Source: Symbiodinium natans (lineage: Eukaryota > Sar > Dinophyceae > Suessiales > Symbiodiniaceae). From it: a stretch of DNA of 64,000 nucleotides. Made by a program: the position numbers and the translations under genes. Under the pieces are notes generated by a model. It searched no databases and was not told the DNA's origin. It saw only the letters and a program-made list of their open reading frames with translations. The DNA is taken from positions 1,019,646 through 1,083,645 of the forward strand of contig CAJNDS010000158.1 in assembly GCA_905221605.1 (NCBI GenBank), in the 5' to 3' direction. Shown one piece after another: positions 1-10,865 of this stretch. How positions within the stretch are numbered: position 1 is the first letter of the stretch; each line of letters starts with the position of its first letter.

Positions 1-433
1 AGTTGCAGAAAGGACAGCACAGCACATCGTCAAGCAATTCAGAGAGTCCCAACAGTTTAGGGCTGAGGGTTTTGGGTTGCTGTGGGACTTGATTAGCTGA
101 TGAGATGAACGGGAGGAGGCCAAGGGCGATGAATTCTCTTAGAAATGTGGACCGGCATGCAGGTGGCGTGGCAGAGCAGCCCAGCCTCAAGCGAGCTGGG
201 AAGCTCAGAGAACCCGCAGTAAGACAAGCCACCAACTTCCGCAACGGATTCCTGGCGGCTTCGCGCAAATGGCTCGGATGAAGCAAGCGGAAAGAGTGGA
301 AGCACCATTGTCTTGTCAGGCAAAGAGTCCCTTGCTTGGGGGTGGCCTCCTGCCAGCCGATCGCGATGCTTTGCTTCAATCGTTGGCAGACATGGGGGCC
401 AAACTCTCAGGACTCAGGAAAGCTCCTTTTTTT

Positions 434-435
<2 letters not shown>

Positions 436-475
<40 letters not shown>
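436..475. repeat. 40-nt poly-G homopolymer
   Basis: An uninterrupted run of 40 G follows nine T (427-435). It lies in a stretch (1-1003) where I see no convincing gene. Reading frames across it give only poly-Gly or poly-Trp-Gly shadows. Such a run could form G-quadruplexes, and its exact length is likely to be an assembly or sequencing uncertainty. Confidence 0.95.
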
Positions 476-476
<1 letters not shown>

Positions 477-1003
477 AGGGAGCAACCCCCGCTTGCTTTG
501 CAAAGGTCTTGTTCGCGCGGAAGTTGGGTACATCTGGCGGGAATGTCACAGCTCACTTGGTGGGAGCCTCTGCTGTCGAAATATGAACTCCTGTCAACGA
601 GAGCTGATTGACAAGGCTATGCTCCATGGCCTCGACTCCGGCAAAAGGCTTCGAGTTGAAAGCTTGTGCTGAGCTGATGCGAAAGAACACGGGCGGGGGC
701 ACGCGCATATCATCGCCGAGAGGGGAGAAGGCTCGGGGATAAGATTTGACGCCGGCAACTTTGCGAGGCCGCAAGCACCCCACCGACTCTTCCCATTGCC
801 ACCGGAGGACCTTGCAGCGCAAGATTTACCGGCCATGTGTTCCGATCATCGCTGCAGATTCTCGTAGGGACCTAGTTGGCAGCAAGGCAATTTTTTGCGC
901 TTCTACGGTTCAAGTTGCAGAAGGAGCGTGGCGGCCCAATTGTTCTGACAAGATGGTACTTAGCCAGCCTCAAGGCCGGGTTTAGGATTTAAGGAAGTCC
1001 TGC

Positions 1004-1370
1004 ATGCGAAAAACAAGAGCCTATCAGCCTGCCAGGCTCGGCTGCCTCCTGCTGCCATTGTGGTGCTGTGCGGCTGCGCTGCTGTGCTTGCAGGTCAAGC
1101 GGCCTGTGTTCACAGTGTAGCTGTGCGGGGATGTGCGACACTTTGTTCGTGCTGTTGCGCAGCCAGGACAGCTTGTGATTGTCACAGGCTCGAAGCTTGC
1201 TTGCCTGATGTGCAACCCCATTCCTAGGTGCAAGAAACCCGGACAGTGCCAATAAGCCTGCAGAGCCTGCAGGCGTCATCTCCAAAAAGAACTTCACAGT
1301 CTTGGTCGGCGTCTACGTCTTCGCCCACTTTGCCATGCACCTACTCCCAAAGAAGTCAGTCAGCGAGCTT
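1004..1370 (+). CDS. candidate secreted/membrane protein, first two exons
   Basis: The ATG at 1004 opens 30 codons with a short basic N-terminus followed by a hydrophobic stretch (LGCLLLPLWCCAAALLCLQ), typical of a signal peptide or signal anchor. The frame runs to a GT donor at 1094 in phase 0. A phase-0 acceptor at 1264-1265 (cagag before cctgcaggc) would continue as PAGVISKKNFTVLVGVYV followed by FAHFAMHLLPKK, another hydrophobic, membrane-like segment. I do not recognise the family, and the downstream exons are not resolved. The longer ORF that overlaps this region (from 1228) is in a different frame and is low-complexity Ser/Thr-rich. The signal-like exon is visible; the exon 1-2 junction is inference. 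Confidence 0.4.
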
Positions 1371-2548
1371 GACGCGCATGGCAGCAGTGCAATTCATGCA
1401 AGCAGCTAGGGCTAAGGTGGTTTTCTTTGTGTCCGTTGCAGCTTTCGTCGAGTATTCCCTGCTTGAGCCGAAGGGGCCCCAGAGCGGAACAAGTCTATGC
1501 CACACTGTTGACAAAGCACTGTGCCCCAATGCTGGTGAGGGTTTGGGCTGCACTGTCGTGGCAGCTGCATTGTTGGATGCATCTCTCGTGTCCCCCAAGG
1601 TTGCGCAAGGCTGGGCTGGTTCGCAAAGTCGAACTCTGATAAGCTGCGGGCGAGTCACGAAAATCATGCCAGCTGCAAGCTGTCAGCTATTGTCAGCTAC
1701 AGCCTGCCTGCTCAATGGGTTATTTCTCTCTCTAACTCTCCTCTCTCTTTCTATCCCGCTCGCGTGCGCTCTCACTCGCACTGCCCTGCCTGATCCAAGC
1801 CAGACTTGCTGCCAACAGCCGCTGCGTGGCCAAGCTGCATGTAGCCCTGCACTTCCTCTCCTTCCACCTACGAAACCGCTCAACTGCAATAGCACCATAT
1901 CTTGACACTTCTGTTCGTAGCCTCAGCCCAGCTAGCTGTGGGATCTGCTGCGCTGCTTCCTCAGCGCTATGGCTGGAACAGGGCCATGCAGTGGTCGTGG
2001 TCTGGAATTTGGTCCTGAGTTCTGCTTGCCACATCTGGAGGCACCACCGGGTTAGGCAACGGCCTGAACGTCTCTCAGAGCCACAGCCGAGACAACTCGG
2101 AAAGAGCTCACTGCACGGCTGCTCCGAGATCCCTACCCCTAACCCTAAACCCTAAACCCTAAGCCCTGCCCGTTCAAGAGAGATGCATTTGCTTCTGGAG
2201 GTCTCGGACAGCATCGCACGGCGGCTCGTGGGCGCCTCACCGTTGCAAGGGCTGACCCCGGAGACACCCGGCGTCTCAAGCCGCTCGTGGCAGGAGCTCT
2301 CAGCTACTGGCGACTCTATAATAACAATAACAATCACAATAAGAAGAAGAAGAAAAGTATTTATCAGTTATTAATAATAACAACAGTAAATACAATAAGT
2401 ACTCTGTTGACTACACAGTTCGGATGTTCGGGGCATGTTTTTTTTGAGACATCTTGCGAGACCACGGTCAACACAAGCTATGTGCCGAGCTTTGGGCTGC
2501 AGACATGCTTAAAGATAGGATTTTCAGTACGCCGTCCCTTTGCCACCA
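1371..2548. other. no supported gene; pyrimidine-rich and simple-sequence DNA
   Basis: This stretch holds a CT-rich tract around 1722-1790, a telomere-like tract at 2136-2168, and an A-rich AAT/AAC/AAG simple repeat at about 2323-2400. I see no exon I can defend here. Confidence 0.5.
2136..2168. repeat. interstitial telomere-like tract (CCCTAAA)
   Basis: About four tandem CCCTAAA-type units with small variants (CCCTAAC, CCCTAAG). This is the first of many such tracts scattered over the window in both orientations. Confidence 0.85.
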
Positions 2549-3892
2549 ATGGCTTCACATACAAGTCGACGATGTCCGCTTGTTTGCGTCACAGTGGTTG
2601 CCATGACTGCCCTTTGGACAAGCCCGGCATTTTGTTCCGACCAAAGCGCGTCAGCATCCACTTACCGGAGACTAAGCCCCCTTTGGGGCTTTCAGCCTTC
2701 GAGGCTTACAAGAAGACCTGGGACATCAGATTCGTCGAGGTTGGTTCAAGTCAGCCGGGCATCTGGCGAGGACAAGGGCTTCGCAGATCTGCAACGTATC
2801 CTGCGAGTGCAGGCAGTCGGCTCAGGCAGAGGGAGCTTCATCTTGGAGATGGGAGGCATCAGGATTCTAGTGAATCCAAATTTGGAGGGCTCCTCGCTGC
2901 AGCCGGAGAACGTACATGAGGAGTTCGACTATGTCTTCCTCTCCTCCGAAGAACCGGAGTTCTTCCATCGGCCAACAGTCAACAAGATGAAGCTCACAAA
3001 AGTCAAGTTCGTAACGTCGCAGAAGGCAGGGCAAGAGCTGGCCAAGATGATGGTACGCAACCTGGCAGTTCTCCAGAATGGCCCGGGTGGACAGTGCCGC
3101 TTGGGTGGCAATCGGCTTGGTGCTGCATGCTGAACTAAGACAAGGGATGGGCTCACGGTTTGCACAGCTAGACGAGTCGGATCGGTTTTCCATTTTCCAC
3201 GTGACACCCAGCAACAATGCCCCGAAGAGGTCAAGACCCGAATTGAGGAATATGTCTTCAGGATCCCAAGATAGCCTAAGGAATATTTAGAGTATATTCC
3301 CTCATTGAGTCTCCATGGGCCCTGTCTTCAGGCTACTTGCAGGGCAAGGATAAGGCTGCGGCGGCAGTTGGCGTTCTTTCTGCGCCCGGTTCCGGCAGCT
3401 TCCCTTGGGAAAAGCAGGTCGCGCTGGGCTTTGAAAAATGCAGAAACCCCCGTTGCCCCAAGTAAGGCCTCACCCAATCATCTCCCTGGGCAGGAGCAAG
3501 GCTTCATCTTCGTGAACTTAGAAACGGGCGCGGCAGTGGCCTACGAGGCGTTCGGGCAGTTTCTCAGCAGGGGCGCATCCTCCAACAAGCCCGACATTCC
3601 AGAGGAGGCCTATCAGGTAGACTTTCTCATCACACCCAGCTTGGCAGAGGGTGCCGGCGTCGCAGCGGGGCTCACAGAGAAGGGCGCCAAGCTGCAAGCA
3701 GTCTTGCGCCTGCCAGGGGAGGGGCCCATCCAGGAGGAGGAGTCCCCAATGGCTGCCTTGGACAAAGCCTTTGGGGGCATTGATGACGATCCTGATCAGT
3801 TTCTTAACTTTCTAAAGGATCGTGGCCCTCCGCTCTCCGACACCCAGCTCCTAATGGCTGAGGCCAACGGACCACCTGTTGACCTGCTGTGA
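2549..3892 (+). CDS. metallo-beta-lactamase-fold (UlaG-like) protein, plastid-type leader, 3 exons
   Basis: Exon 1 starts at the ATG at 2549. It begins with a hydrophobic leader (PLVCVTVVAMTALWTSPAFC) and then a Ser/Arg-rich stretch, as in a bipartite plastid-targeting presequence. The mature part contains GSFILEMGGIRILVNPNLEG and then DYVFLSSEEPEFFHRPT, matching the beta-strand order of plant and cyanobacterial UlaG-like metallo-hydrolases. The exon ends somewhere in 3055-3100. Exon 2 (3332-3417) reads VGVLSAPGSGSFPWEKQ between AG at 3331 and GT at 3418. Exon 3 (3494-3892) starts EQGFIFVN in phase 0, contains VDFLITPSL, and ends at TGA 3890-3892. A further small exon before exon 2 cannot be excluded. 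The usual HxHxDH zinc-binding motif is not intact: the aligned stretch EPEFFHRPT keeps only one His, so catalysis is uncertain. Confidence 0.72.
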
Positions 3893-4026
3893 GGCCAAAA
3901 GTGCCACTAAAAGAATGTGAGAGGAGCAATCTGTTAATTCTTAGTCTTAGTCCATGGGGCAAAGAAAAGGTTGCCCGCCGCAGGCGCCCGTATGCTGATG
4001 CTGCAGCTGCCAGTCTTGAACTTACA

Positions 4027-5005
4027 GGTTGATTCACGAATGCTGCCCCTGCACCTCAGCAAGGAGCTTGCAGCAGTGGCAACACAATTGCCGGACATCC
4101 GCTGGCTCGGACGACAGATTCTGATGTGGTGCGGCAAGCCGCAGGAGGACTTGTGAGTCTTGTCGGGGGACCAAAGTGTTGAGGCCGTAAGCCTTGAAAC
4201 GGAGGGCTTTCTGCTTGATCTTCAAGAGTTGTCGGGCATCATCTCTGCGAAAGCAAGAAAATTTTGCGTGAGCAGAATCGGGGCAATGGTGTACATGGCA
4301 GTACGTGGTTCTTCAGGTTTTGCTTGAGCATTCTTTGCTGGTGCTGCCTCTGACTCTTTTGCGTGGAGAGAACCTCGAAGTGCAACCGCGAACCCTTCAA
4401 GGAACATAAATCGTCCCTGAAACACCTAGAGAAAAGGTGCCGCTTCCAGGAACAAGAAGCAGCAGAATTGCTTGTCCAATGAACGTGGCTAGCGGCTAGC
4501 AGCATCATAAGACTGAGCATGCGTGTGCAGCTGAGAGCTTCTGACAGTATGCATCGTAGAGGACTTGTGGAACGATTTCGCCGTCCTCCACCAAAGTCAA
4601 ACAACAGATTTGGAGATCACTGGTCACCGCGGCTACTTCGGGGAGAGTCTTTCCGAAAGTTGCTCATGCTCAGTCTGCCCGTCACTCTTTTGATTTCCTT
4701 AAAAAAAACTTGTGGCAACGCAACAGTTTACAAACACAAAGCCACCCTTGCAAACAAGGAAAGCTCTCCGGTTCGGCGGCGTGGACATTATTCTGCGCAC
4801 ACTCGCACTCTTCCAAGCAGATGAGCGGGTGGGCAATCATGGGATTCTGGACATCTTCTCCGAGCCCTTGCACGGAAGGTTTCGATCAATTCTGCACTTT
4901 GCTCCGAGAACCGAGTTCTTTCTTCGGCCTGACAACTTCCGAAGATACATCTTGCCTCGGCTGGACAGAGACAGGACGCTCACGCCACAGCAGATCCACG
5001 ACAGC
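4027..5005 (+). CDS. armadillo-like repeat protein fragment (two exon candidates)
   Basis: Two coding-like stretches. The first (about 4027-4141), after an acceptor cttacag, reads LPLHLSKELAAVATQLPD and then IRWLGRQILMWCG. The second (about 4758-5000) reads FGGVDIILRTLALFQADERV followed by NHGILDIFSE. The second follows the GGVxxxLxxLxxxPxDxxVxxHGxxxLxNL pattern of armadillo/HEAT-type helical repeats common in protist proteins. It lies 130 bp or more downstream of the metallo-beta-lactamase-fold stop on the same strand. Splice partners between the two stretches, and the true start and end, are unresolved. Armadillo membership is inferred from the pattern only. Confidence 0.35.
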
Positions 5006-5009
5006 ACTA

Positions 5010-6470
5010 AGTCTTGAACAGCAAAGGAGGTACTATCTCATAAATTGTGCCAAATCATTCTCAAAGGGGTGTCGTCCGGGCAAACACACATTGTGTTGCC
5101 TACATGTACGATCCGGGTGGCTTGCACCGTACCGAGGATCGCCAACACCATGTCGCTTGACTTGAGTGAAAAATATTCGGACACAAGTGAATGCTTGACA
5201 ATTTGTTCATTGAGTCCTTACATGTGCTTACCAACGCCCTGCATATCAGCTCTACTACTTGCATGTGAACCCAGCATAATGGGCAAATCGAGGCTGGTCA
5301 TGGTTGCACCTCCCCAGACACCACTCAAACTTGAAGCTTTCAGATTGGTCACGGAGCGTCGCCAGGCAGCACTTGAAGTGCACTTCGTGCAATGCAGTTG
5401 CCCCTCCGATCGAGCACCATTCTGCTCAGGATTCGGGGCGTTCCTTGCAGCATCACTGAGTGACATGGCCATTTGCCCCTCAGCAGCAAGTCCTGCATGT
5501 TTGAGACCTGTTATGAAGCCGTGCTCGTTTGTAGACCAGAGACCACCACACGCGGCAGGAAGTGGACTGACATGCACTACATGCCATATTTTTTACATGG
5601 AATCTCTTGCAGCAATCAGGTAAGAAAAGGGGACAGTCTACAATGTACATAAGATGCTGCGTACGATCTGGACCGCATCATTGAGGGGCTGCTGTTTGAA
5701 AGCAACTTCTTCCGATAGATTGGAGCCGCTACATTCGGCCACGTATGGACCCAGCCTTCTCCAGCCCTTACCCTGTTTTCTGTACTCGAACCCTCTGGTA
5801 CAGACTACATACAGGAAGACCCAGCCAAGCCAGACAAAACAGTAGCATGGCTGCATAGATTCAGGCACGTATTGGACTTGACTGCCTTGAGCAGAGTCTG
5901 AGGCCTCTGCTGCACATCCACTGGCTGGGAGGAGGTCTTCTGCAATGCCGACATCCGCGGTGCTGCTCGCGTCTTGTGGCACCTTTGCGAGGCATCTTTC
6001 CCGAATGGAGCACAAGCAACCCAAGCGCAAAGCATTTAATCATTCTACAAGATCCTACTCGCACACAAGTGACGAGAGCCGAAGGCCTGCTACAAGCCAC
6101 AGTAGCACCCTAAAGTGGCCCTTCAGTTTTACATCCTGTCTTCTCAGAGGCACTAGCCTTGGCACGGGAACCTTTGTACCCTGTTGACCTAACACCTGAG
6201 TTGTCAAGGAGGATGTCCACCTGAGTTGAAGGGCGCATGCTCGCGGTTATGTCTTCCATGAGTGCACTCTGCAGTCTGGTTGAACCCGGGTCTTGGAAGT
6301 AACCGGATCCTCGATGTGAAGCAGAATGCCGATGTTCTGCTTGTATGTTTGCTGCTCTAGCGTTACAGGCAAGCGAAAAGGTCAAATTCCTAATCATGTT
6401 CCAGCTCAAAACTCCGCGCTCATGCATACGAAAGAAGGACAAAATGACTTGAAGTCTAAAGCAACACATA
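5010..6470. other. no supported gene
   Basis: Open frames exist on both strands (for example 5045-5623 + and 5638-6030 -). None has recognisable motifs, and they overlap one another. I treat the stretch as intergenic or intronic. Confidence 0.45.
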
Positions 6471-6474
6471 GCTT

Positions 6475-6581
6475 GGGATGTTCCCCCATATACTAACAGT
6501 CCTTAGTAGGGATTATAGTACCCCCTTTTATACTCCCTATGAAGGACTCTTACTATGAGGGCCTTATAAGGGGCAACATCC
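6475..6581. mobile_element. foldback MITE, copy 1
   Basis: An element of about 107 bp bounded by GGGATGTTCCCCCATATAC on the left and the inverted end CTTATAAGGGGCAACATCC on the right. The interior also pairs: ACTAACAGTCCTTAGTAGGG on the left matches the reverse complement of the right arm (AGTAAGAGTCCTTCATAGGG) with few mismatches. The whole unit can fold into one imperfect hairpin. A second copy lies at 25913-26014 and a partial one at 25543-25599. It encodes nothing. A clear target-site duplication is not visible. Confidence 0.75.
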
Positions 6582-6726
6582 GAACACGCAGCCCAAGTCA
6601 CCAGGACGTCGAGGCACCAGCGTTTCCTGCAGCCGCCCGCGGCTCTCGCAGCTACGCTGAGATGCTGCTGGAGGCCGGAGAATTCCAAAGAAACTCCTCG
6701 AGCTTTGAGAGGTGTGGGAGGGCTTT

Positions 6727-6840
6727 GTGCTACGGAATCTTACTTTTTTTATCATGAATTACTGTATTTCTAAATAAAGATATCTTTGTACCTTTATATA
6801 CTAAAATTACTGTTTTTCCATTTTTAATTATTCATTCTGA
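6727..6840. other. AT-rich patch
   Basis: A short strongly AT-rich island (T runs, aataaag, ttatatac, tttttaatt) inside otherwise GC-moderate sequence. It has no coding features. It could be a 3-prime UTR-like region or the remnant of an insertion. Confidence 0.5.
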
Positions 6841-7078
6841 GAACAGGACGTGAGGCCAGGCATCTTTGACCTTCAGGCTGTAGGCCATGGAACCTAGCTG
6901 AATTGGGCTTCGATGTTCTTTGGTTGCACGTCATGTTTGCGGCTTCACGCCAAAAAGGTTCTGACACTCCCACACAAGGGATTGTCCAGAGAACTAGCCA
7001 GTCCAGCAGAACCCACGAGGCAGAACGCGAGACTTTACCCAAAGTGTTCGACGCATACCCATGTGTAGAACGCTGCAG

Positions 7079-7166
7079 GCACAGCACCTCCACCTCGTAC
7101 GCAATTTGGACGATTTCGAGCTTGAGCTGGAAGGAGAGGACGCACAGGCCATGGACAACTTGTTTG
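7079..7166 (+). CDS. aldo-keto-reductase-like C-terminal exon fragment
   Basis: Between an acceptor gctgcag (AG at 7077-7078) and a donor g|gtgtc (GT at 7167), one frame reads RNLDDFELELEGEDAQAMDN followed by LF. This resembles the near-C-terminal segment of aldo-keto reductases (N..VFDFELSEEDMxxIDxL). I could not find the NADPH-binding or Asp/Tyr/Lys/His catalytic exons nearby, so this is either one exon of a finely split gene or a gene remnant. Confidence 0.35.
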
Positions 7167-7891
7167 GTGTCTTTGTCGGAACTGTTTATCCGTTCCGTTT
7201 GCTGCCATCCCGCACTTTCAGTCAGGATCCGCTCCTTGTCGAAGACTATTCTTTCACACTGCTGGCGCCGATCTTACATGCCAAGTCCTCTCCTGTTCGC
7301 TGATGTGGATCTGGCATTGTCTTGCACATCTTACCATTCCTCCATCTTTTTTGTTCAGAGCATTCTTTCTTTCTTTGGTAGTGGCCATGTCGTGTACGAC
7401 ATACGCCTAGCACTACGGATCCGGGTGAAACTCCTCAAGCTGTCGCCATCGGTCTCAAAACCCATCTGGGTAAACCGGGCCTGAACTAACGGAGCAAGCC
7501 GGTTTTCTCCGACTTGGCCCCACTCCCGCGAGTCCTCACAGGAACTACCGTGCAGGTATGCATTCCTCAACCCCCTGTACAAGCGACCGACCTGGGAAGT
7601 GAGCAAAACTGACAGATCCTGCTTAGCGAGCTGCATGCTATTCCCCGCAAGCAAGTCCAGTCCCCAACCGACCCGAGGTGCAGCGTTGTGTCGCGCGGCG
7701 CGCCTTTGAGAATGCAGGCTTGCAGCTCCTTTGCGAGGCACCTGCATGTGTTCCTGGGGAGGGGGGAGAGTGTGTCTGATTTCTCAGCTGTGCCTGATGG
7801 CTTGTGATCAGATGCCTCCATATGCCTCCGACGCCTCCCAATCATCCCAACCCTCGCTTCACGACTGAGGCCGTTGGTCTGAGTTTCACAG

Positions 7892-7951
7892 GCCTGCCCG
7901 AAGGAGCGGAGGAGGCCCAGCTTGCACAACCTGGTGTCGGCAAACTGCCTG
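7892..7951 (+). CDS. 60-bp exon candidate with strong donor
   Basis: A 60-bp block sits between gtttcacag and the textbook donor g|gtaagt (GT at 7952). More than one frame is open, one reading GLPEGAEEAQLAQPGVGKLP. The splice signals are better than the coding evidence. Product unknown. Confidence 0.3.
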
Positions 7952-8525
7952 GTAAGTATCCTAAACTTCCCGAAGCCCGGAGCTTCGAGAGCTGGACTTG
8001 ATGGTTTTCAGCTGATCGGGGTGCAGTAGGTAGTCCTTGTTCTCCCCCTGGCAGGAAAGTTTAAAGCAAGCAACTGAAGAAGAGCAGCGGGCAATCACCG
8101 CTCTCGGCCTCACCTGCACGCACCTAGCCGAGGACTGAGTCCATTTGCTGGCACTTAGGGCTTCAGCATTTAAGCTTTCACCCTAAAGCTTGAACGCCAA
8201 AACTCCTTATTCCTTCCACCCCCAAGCCCTGTTCGGGAATCGTTTGGCCTGCTGGTGACTTCTGCAGGACGCCCGTGCGTCAAAGAGAAGCAGGGAGAGC
8301 TGAGTGAACGGCTCTGCAAAAATGGAGTTTGCTTATCGCGATCTTGTGAAGAGTGCCATTGAGTTGCCTTCATCACAGCCCACGGGGCATTTGCCGTTGT
8401 GCTAGCAGTGCTAATGAGCGCAGGTTCCGGACGCCTGTCAGCGCATGACCTCAATGTCATGGCACAGACATTCTGGTCCCGCTCCCAAGAATGCCAGTAA
8501 GCCAGTAAGCACCTCCCTCATGCAG

Positions 8526-8637
8526 GGCCGTGTGGCAAGTTAAAGCCCAGTATGTTCCCAGCATGTTCAGGCCGGAGCTCACCGTGGACGAGCTCAGGGA
8601 TTTGTTCCAGACCGTTTGCCGAAATCGATCAGGCCGG
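8526..8637 (+). CDS. exon candidate, acidic helical segment
   Basis: After the acceptor atgcag (AG at 8524-8525), one frame reads VWQVKAQYVPSMFRPELTVD followed by ELRDLFQTVCRNRSG. This has the amphipathic ELxxLF pattern of a real helix. The family is not recognised and the flanking exons are unknown. Confidence 0.35.
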
Positions 8638-9287
8638 GGGAAGGTTCAGAGCTCCTTCTTCTCAACGAACCCTTGACATAATTCGGTGAATCCCTCAAGC
8701 CTTCCAGTCACGAGAAGCATCGCAGCCTATCCACGCGCAAACAGACCTTTGCAATGTGCACGGTGCATGCGAGTGCTGGGCGGGTGGCAAAAATGTGCGC
8801 TTCAATCAAGCAGCCCTTGTTTTGTGATATTTGCGAAACCCTAAGCCCCAATGCATCAGTTCTTTGCTTTGAGTCAGGGCCCCTTCTTGGGGTCCTAAAC
8901 ACAAGGGTATACTGCTTTACATACTCGCATGGTGTAGAGGTCCTGGTTACGCATCACAGGTATAGGAATCATGCGGCATATTCCGGGCATTGCGCTCTCT
9001 GGGTCCAGGCTACATCGAGCTCCCAGAGTTCTGTGCCGCGCTGGGGTTTGACCACCGAGCCACTCCCGCTTCACAGGAGACAGCGAGGCCACAGGTTTGT
9101 AGCTTCGGGCTTATCCAGGCTAGAAGTTCTGAAGACTAGGATCAGTCATTGCTGAGCAGGAGTCGTTCCCCAAATTTGGGACTTGGATATTTTTGCGTGC
9201 CGGTTGGCTCTCCATGCCTTTCCTTGCTGCACGCATCTCTAATCTCCCAGCTGCAGGTCACTCTCGCAGCTGGACGGTGCATTGCAG

Positions 9288-9332
9288 GTGGTTCTGGATC
9301 GTATCCGGATCGCAATCCTGGAGGCACTCAAG
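9288..9332 (+). CDS. short exon candidate
   Basis: After the acceptor attgcag (AG at 9286-9287), the frame reads VVLDRIRIAILEALK, then meets TAG at 9333-9335. This could be a last exon. The helical composition is protein-like, but 15 codons are weak evidence. Confidence 0.25.
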
Positions 9333-9335
9333 TAG

Positions 9336-10374
9336 TACCCCAACTCCATCCTGACGCGCCTTACCTAAAACAAGGGCCCCAAGGTGGACCCTGGATTGCA
9401 AGAAGTTTCATCATGGAAATGTCAAGCCAAGGGTGCACGTCGGGGAAACTTACTGTTCCGTGATCACGACGCAACTGATACGCCCATTCTGACACGGCAC
9501 TGGCAACAAAGAGTCTCAATGCCAGGCAAGTCTTTGTCACGTCATAAGGGCCTCAGCAGTTGACGAAGCACGTGTCGAAACAGAGCGATGCAGAATGCCA
9601 TGGTCACCAGCATAAACCATGGAGTTCGTGTTGGTGGACTCTGCCGGAGATGAAGTCTGCCGCTTCTTATGGCATGCAGAGCACACTTCCGATAAGCGAG
9701 CTTCTCGTCCTTCCACTCATATGGCGTGTAAAACAGTGTAACCTTTCAGACGGATGGGGTTACAATGGTTACATGCTATTGCCTCAAGCCACCGAAGGTT
9801 TGGAATCGCTAAGGCTGTGGCCCTCTTCCGGTCAGTTGGCGCTGCCAAGCCTGGCTTGGAGCTTATCCGAGTGCCAATGCACCAATGTCAGCATTTCGCG
9901 TTCATGACTGGGCGTTGCCCTGCAAACGTGATCGAAGAGACTGCTGAGTGCGAGAGGGGGCGCATGAAGAGTCCAGAAATCACAAGGCAAAGATAAACTG
10001 ATAAGCCTGTCAGGAATTGCATGCCGGCTTTTCCACTGCCATCGCGAAGTGAACCATAGCAGCATCGAAGCATCACTCCTCGCCTCGGCTTTCCAGGCAT
10101 CATGAGTTGTTGAAGCTCACTAAAATGAGCCGAGGAAGCCGTACCATCGACTCTCCATGCTCAATACCGCGCTTGGCTTCTCGGTAAGAAGTCAAATCCC
10201 TAAACCCCGCTGGATCATCGGCGCACTCCCTCGCTTGAAATGTAGTCACCCCGACATAACATGATGCAACTCTTTTTGTTTTCTTTAAACATCATGGCCT
10301 TCTATGACTGTAACGAGCACGAGCTGTGAGAGTCGAAACCCTCAAGGTACCACCCTGGTGTGACCCTAAACCCC
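9336..10374. other. no supported gene
   Basis: Short open frames (for example MEFVLVDSAGDEVCRFLW from 9619, and LQWLHAIASSHRRFGIAKAV around 9757) look protein-like in places, but I cannot connect them to splice sites or to a family. Confidence 0.35.
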
Positions 10375-10494
10375 AATCCCCGAAACCCGATTAGGGGTTT
10401 AGGGGTTTAGGGGTTTAGGGGTTTAGGGGTTTAGGGGTTTAGGGGTTTAGGGGTTTAGGGGTTTAGGGTTTAGGGTTTAGAATCCCCGAAACCC
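10375..10494. repeat. TTTAGGGG/TTTAGGG array flanked by 14-bp direct repeats
   Basis: About nine tandem 8-bp TTTAGGGG units (from 10391) end in three standard 7-bp TTTAGGG units (to 10480). The array is bracketed by perfect direct repeats AATCCCCGAAACCC at 10375-10388 and 10481-10494. The bracket looks like a target-site duplication around an inserted telomere-like block. The 8-bp register differs from the other tracts in the window. Confidence 0.9.
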
Positions 10495-10865
10495 AGGCAC
10501 CACCCTCCAAGTGGTGTGGACTGGCAGCTGTGGTGCCCAAGCTGTTCGCCACGAGCGGGCCTTCGCAGCCCTTAAGCCAATGGATCGCAAGGAGTGTAGC
10601 TGCTGCATAGACCATGAGTAGGGTTGCTCTTTCAGCCGGCCTACTCATGAGTTTACTTCAAAGTACCCATGAAGCTTCTAGTAGGGTTTAAAAGGGTTTT
10701 GGGGTAACTCATCTGCAAGTCATGGCCAGAAGCTGGAGAACCTAGGGAAAACCATGCCTTTGGGTGAGTCGGCTTGGGCATGCAGCTCTAAGTCCTCAAA
10801 GGAATGACAGCAGGAGGCCCAAAAGAATCCCTGGCCATCACTTCAGCAAACCTAAGATCTACCAG

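Noticed and set aside
269-672. Three overlapping + ORFs through the poly-G run
   Set aside because: They consist of a poly-Gly core created by the G40 homopolymer and have no domain-like flanks.
1228-1905. 225-codon ORF on the + strand
   Set aside because: Ser/Thr/Leu-rich low complexity. The protein-like sequence in this region (NFTVLVGVYVFAHF) is in another frame.
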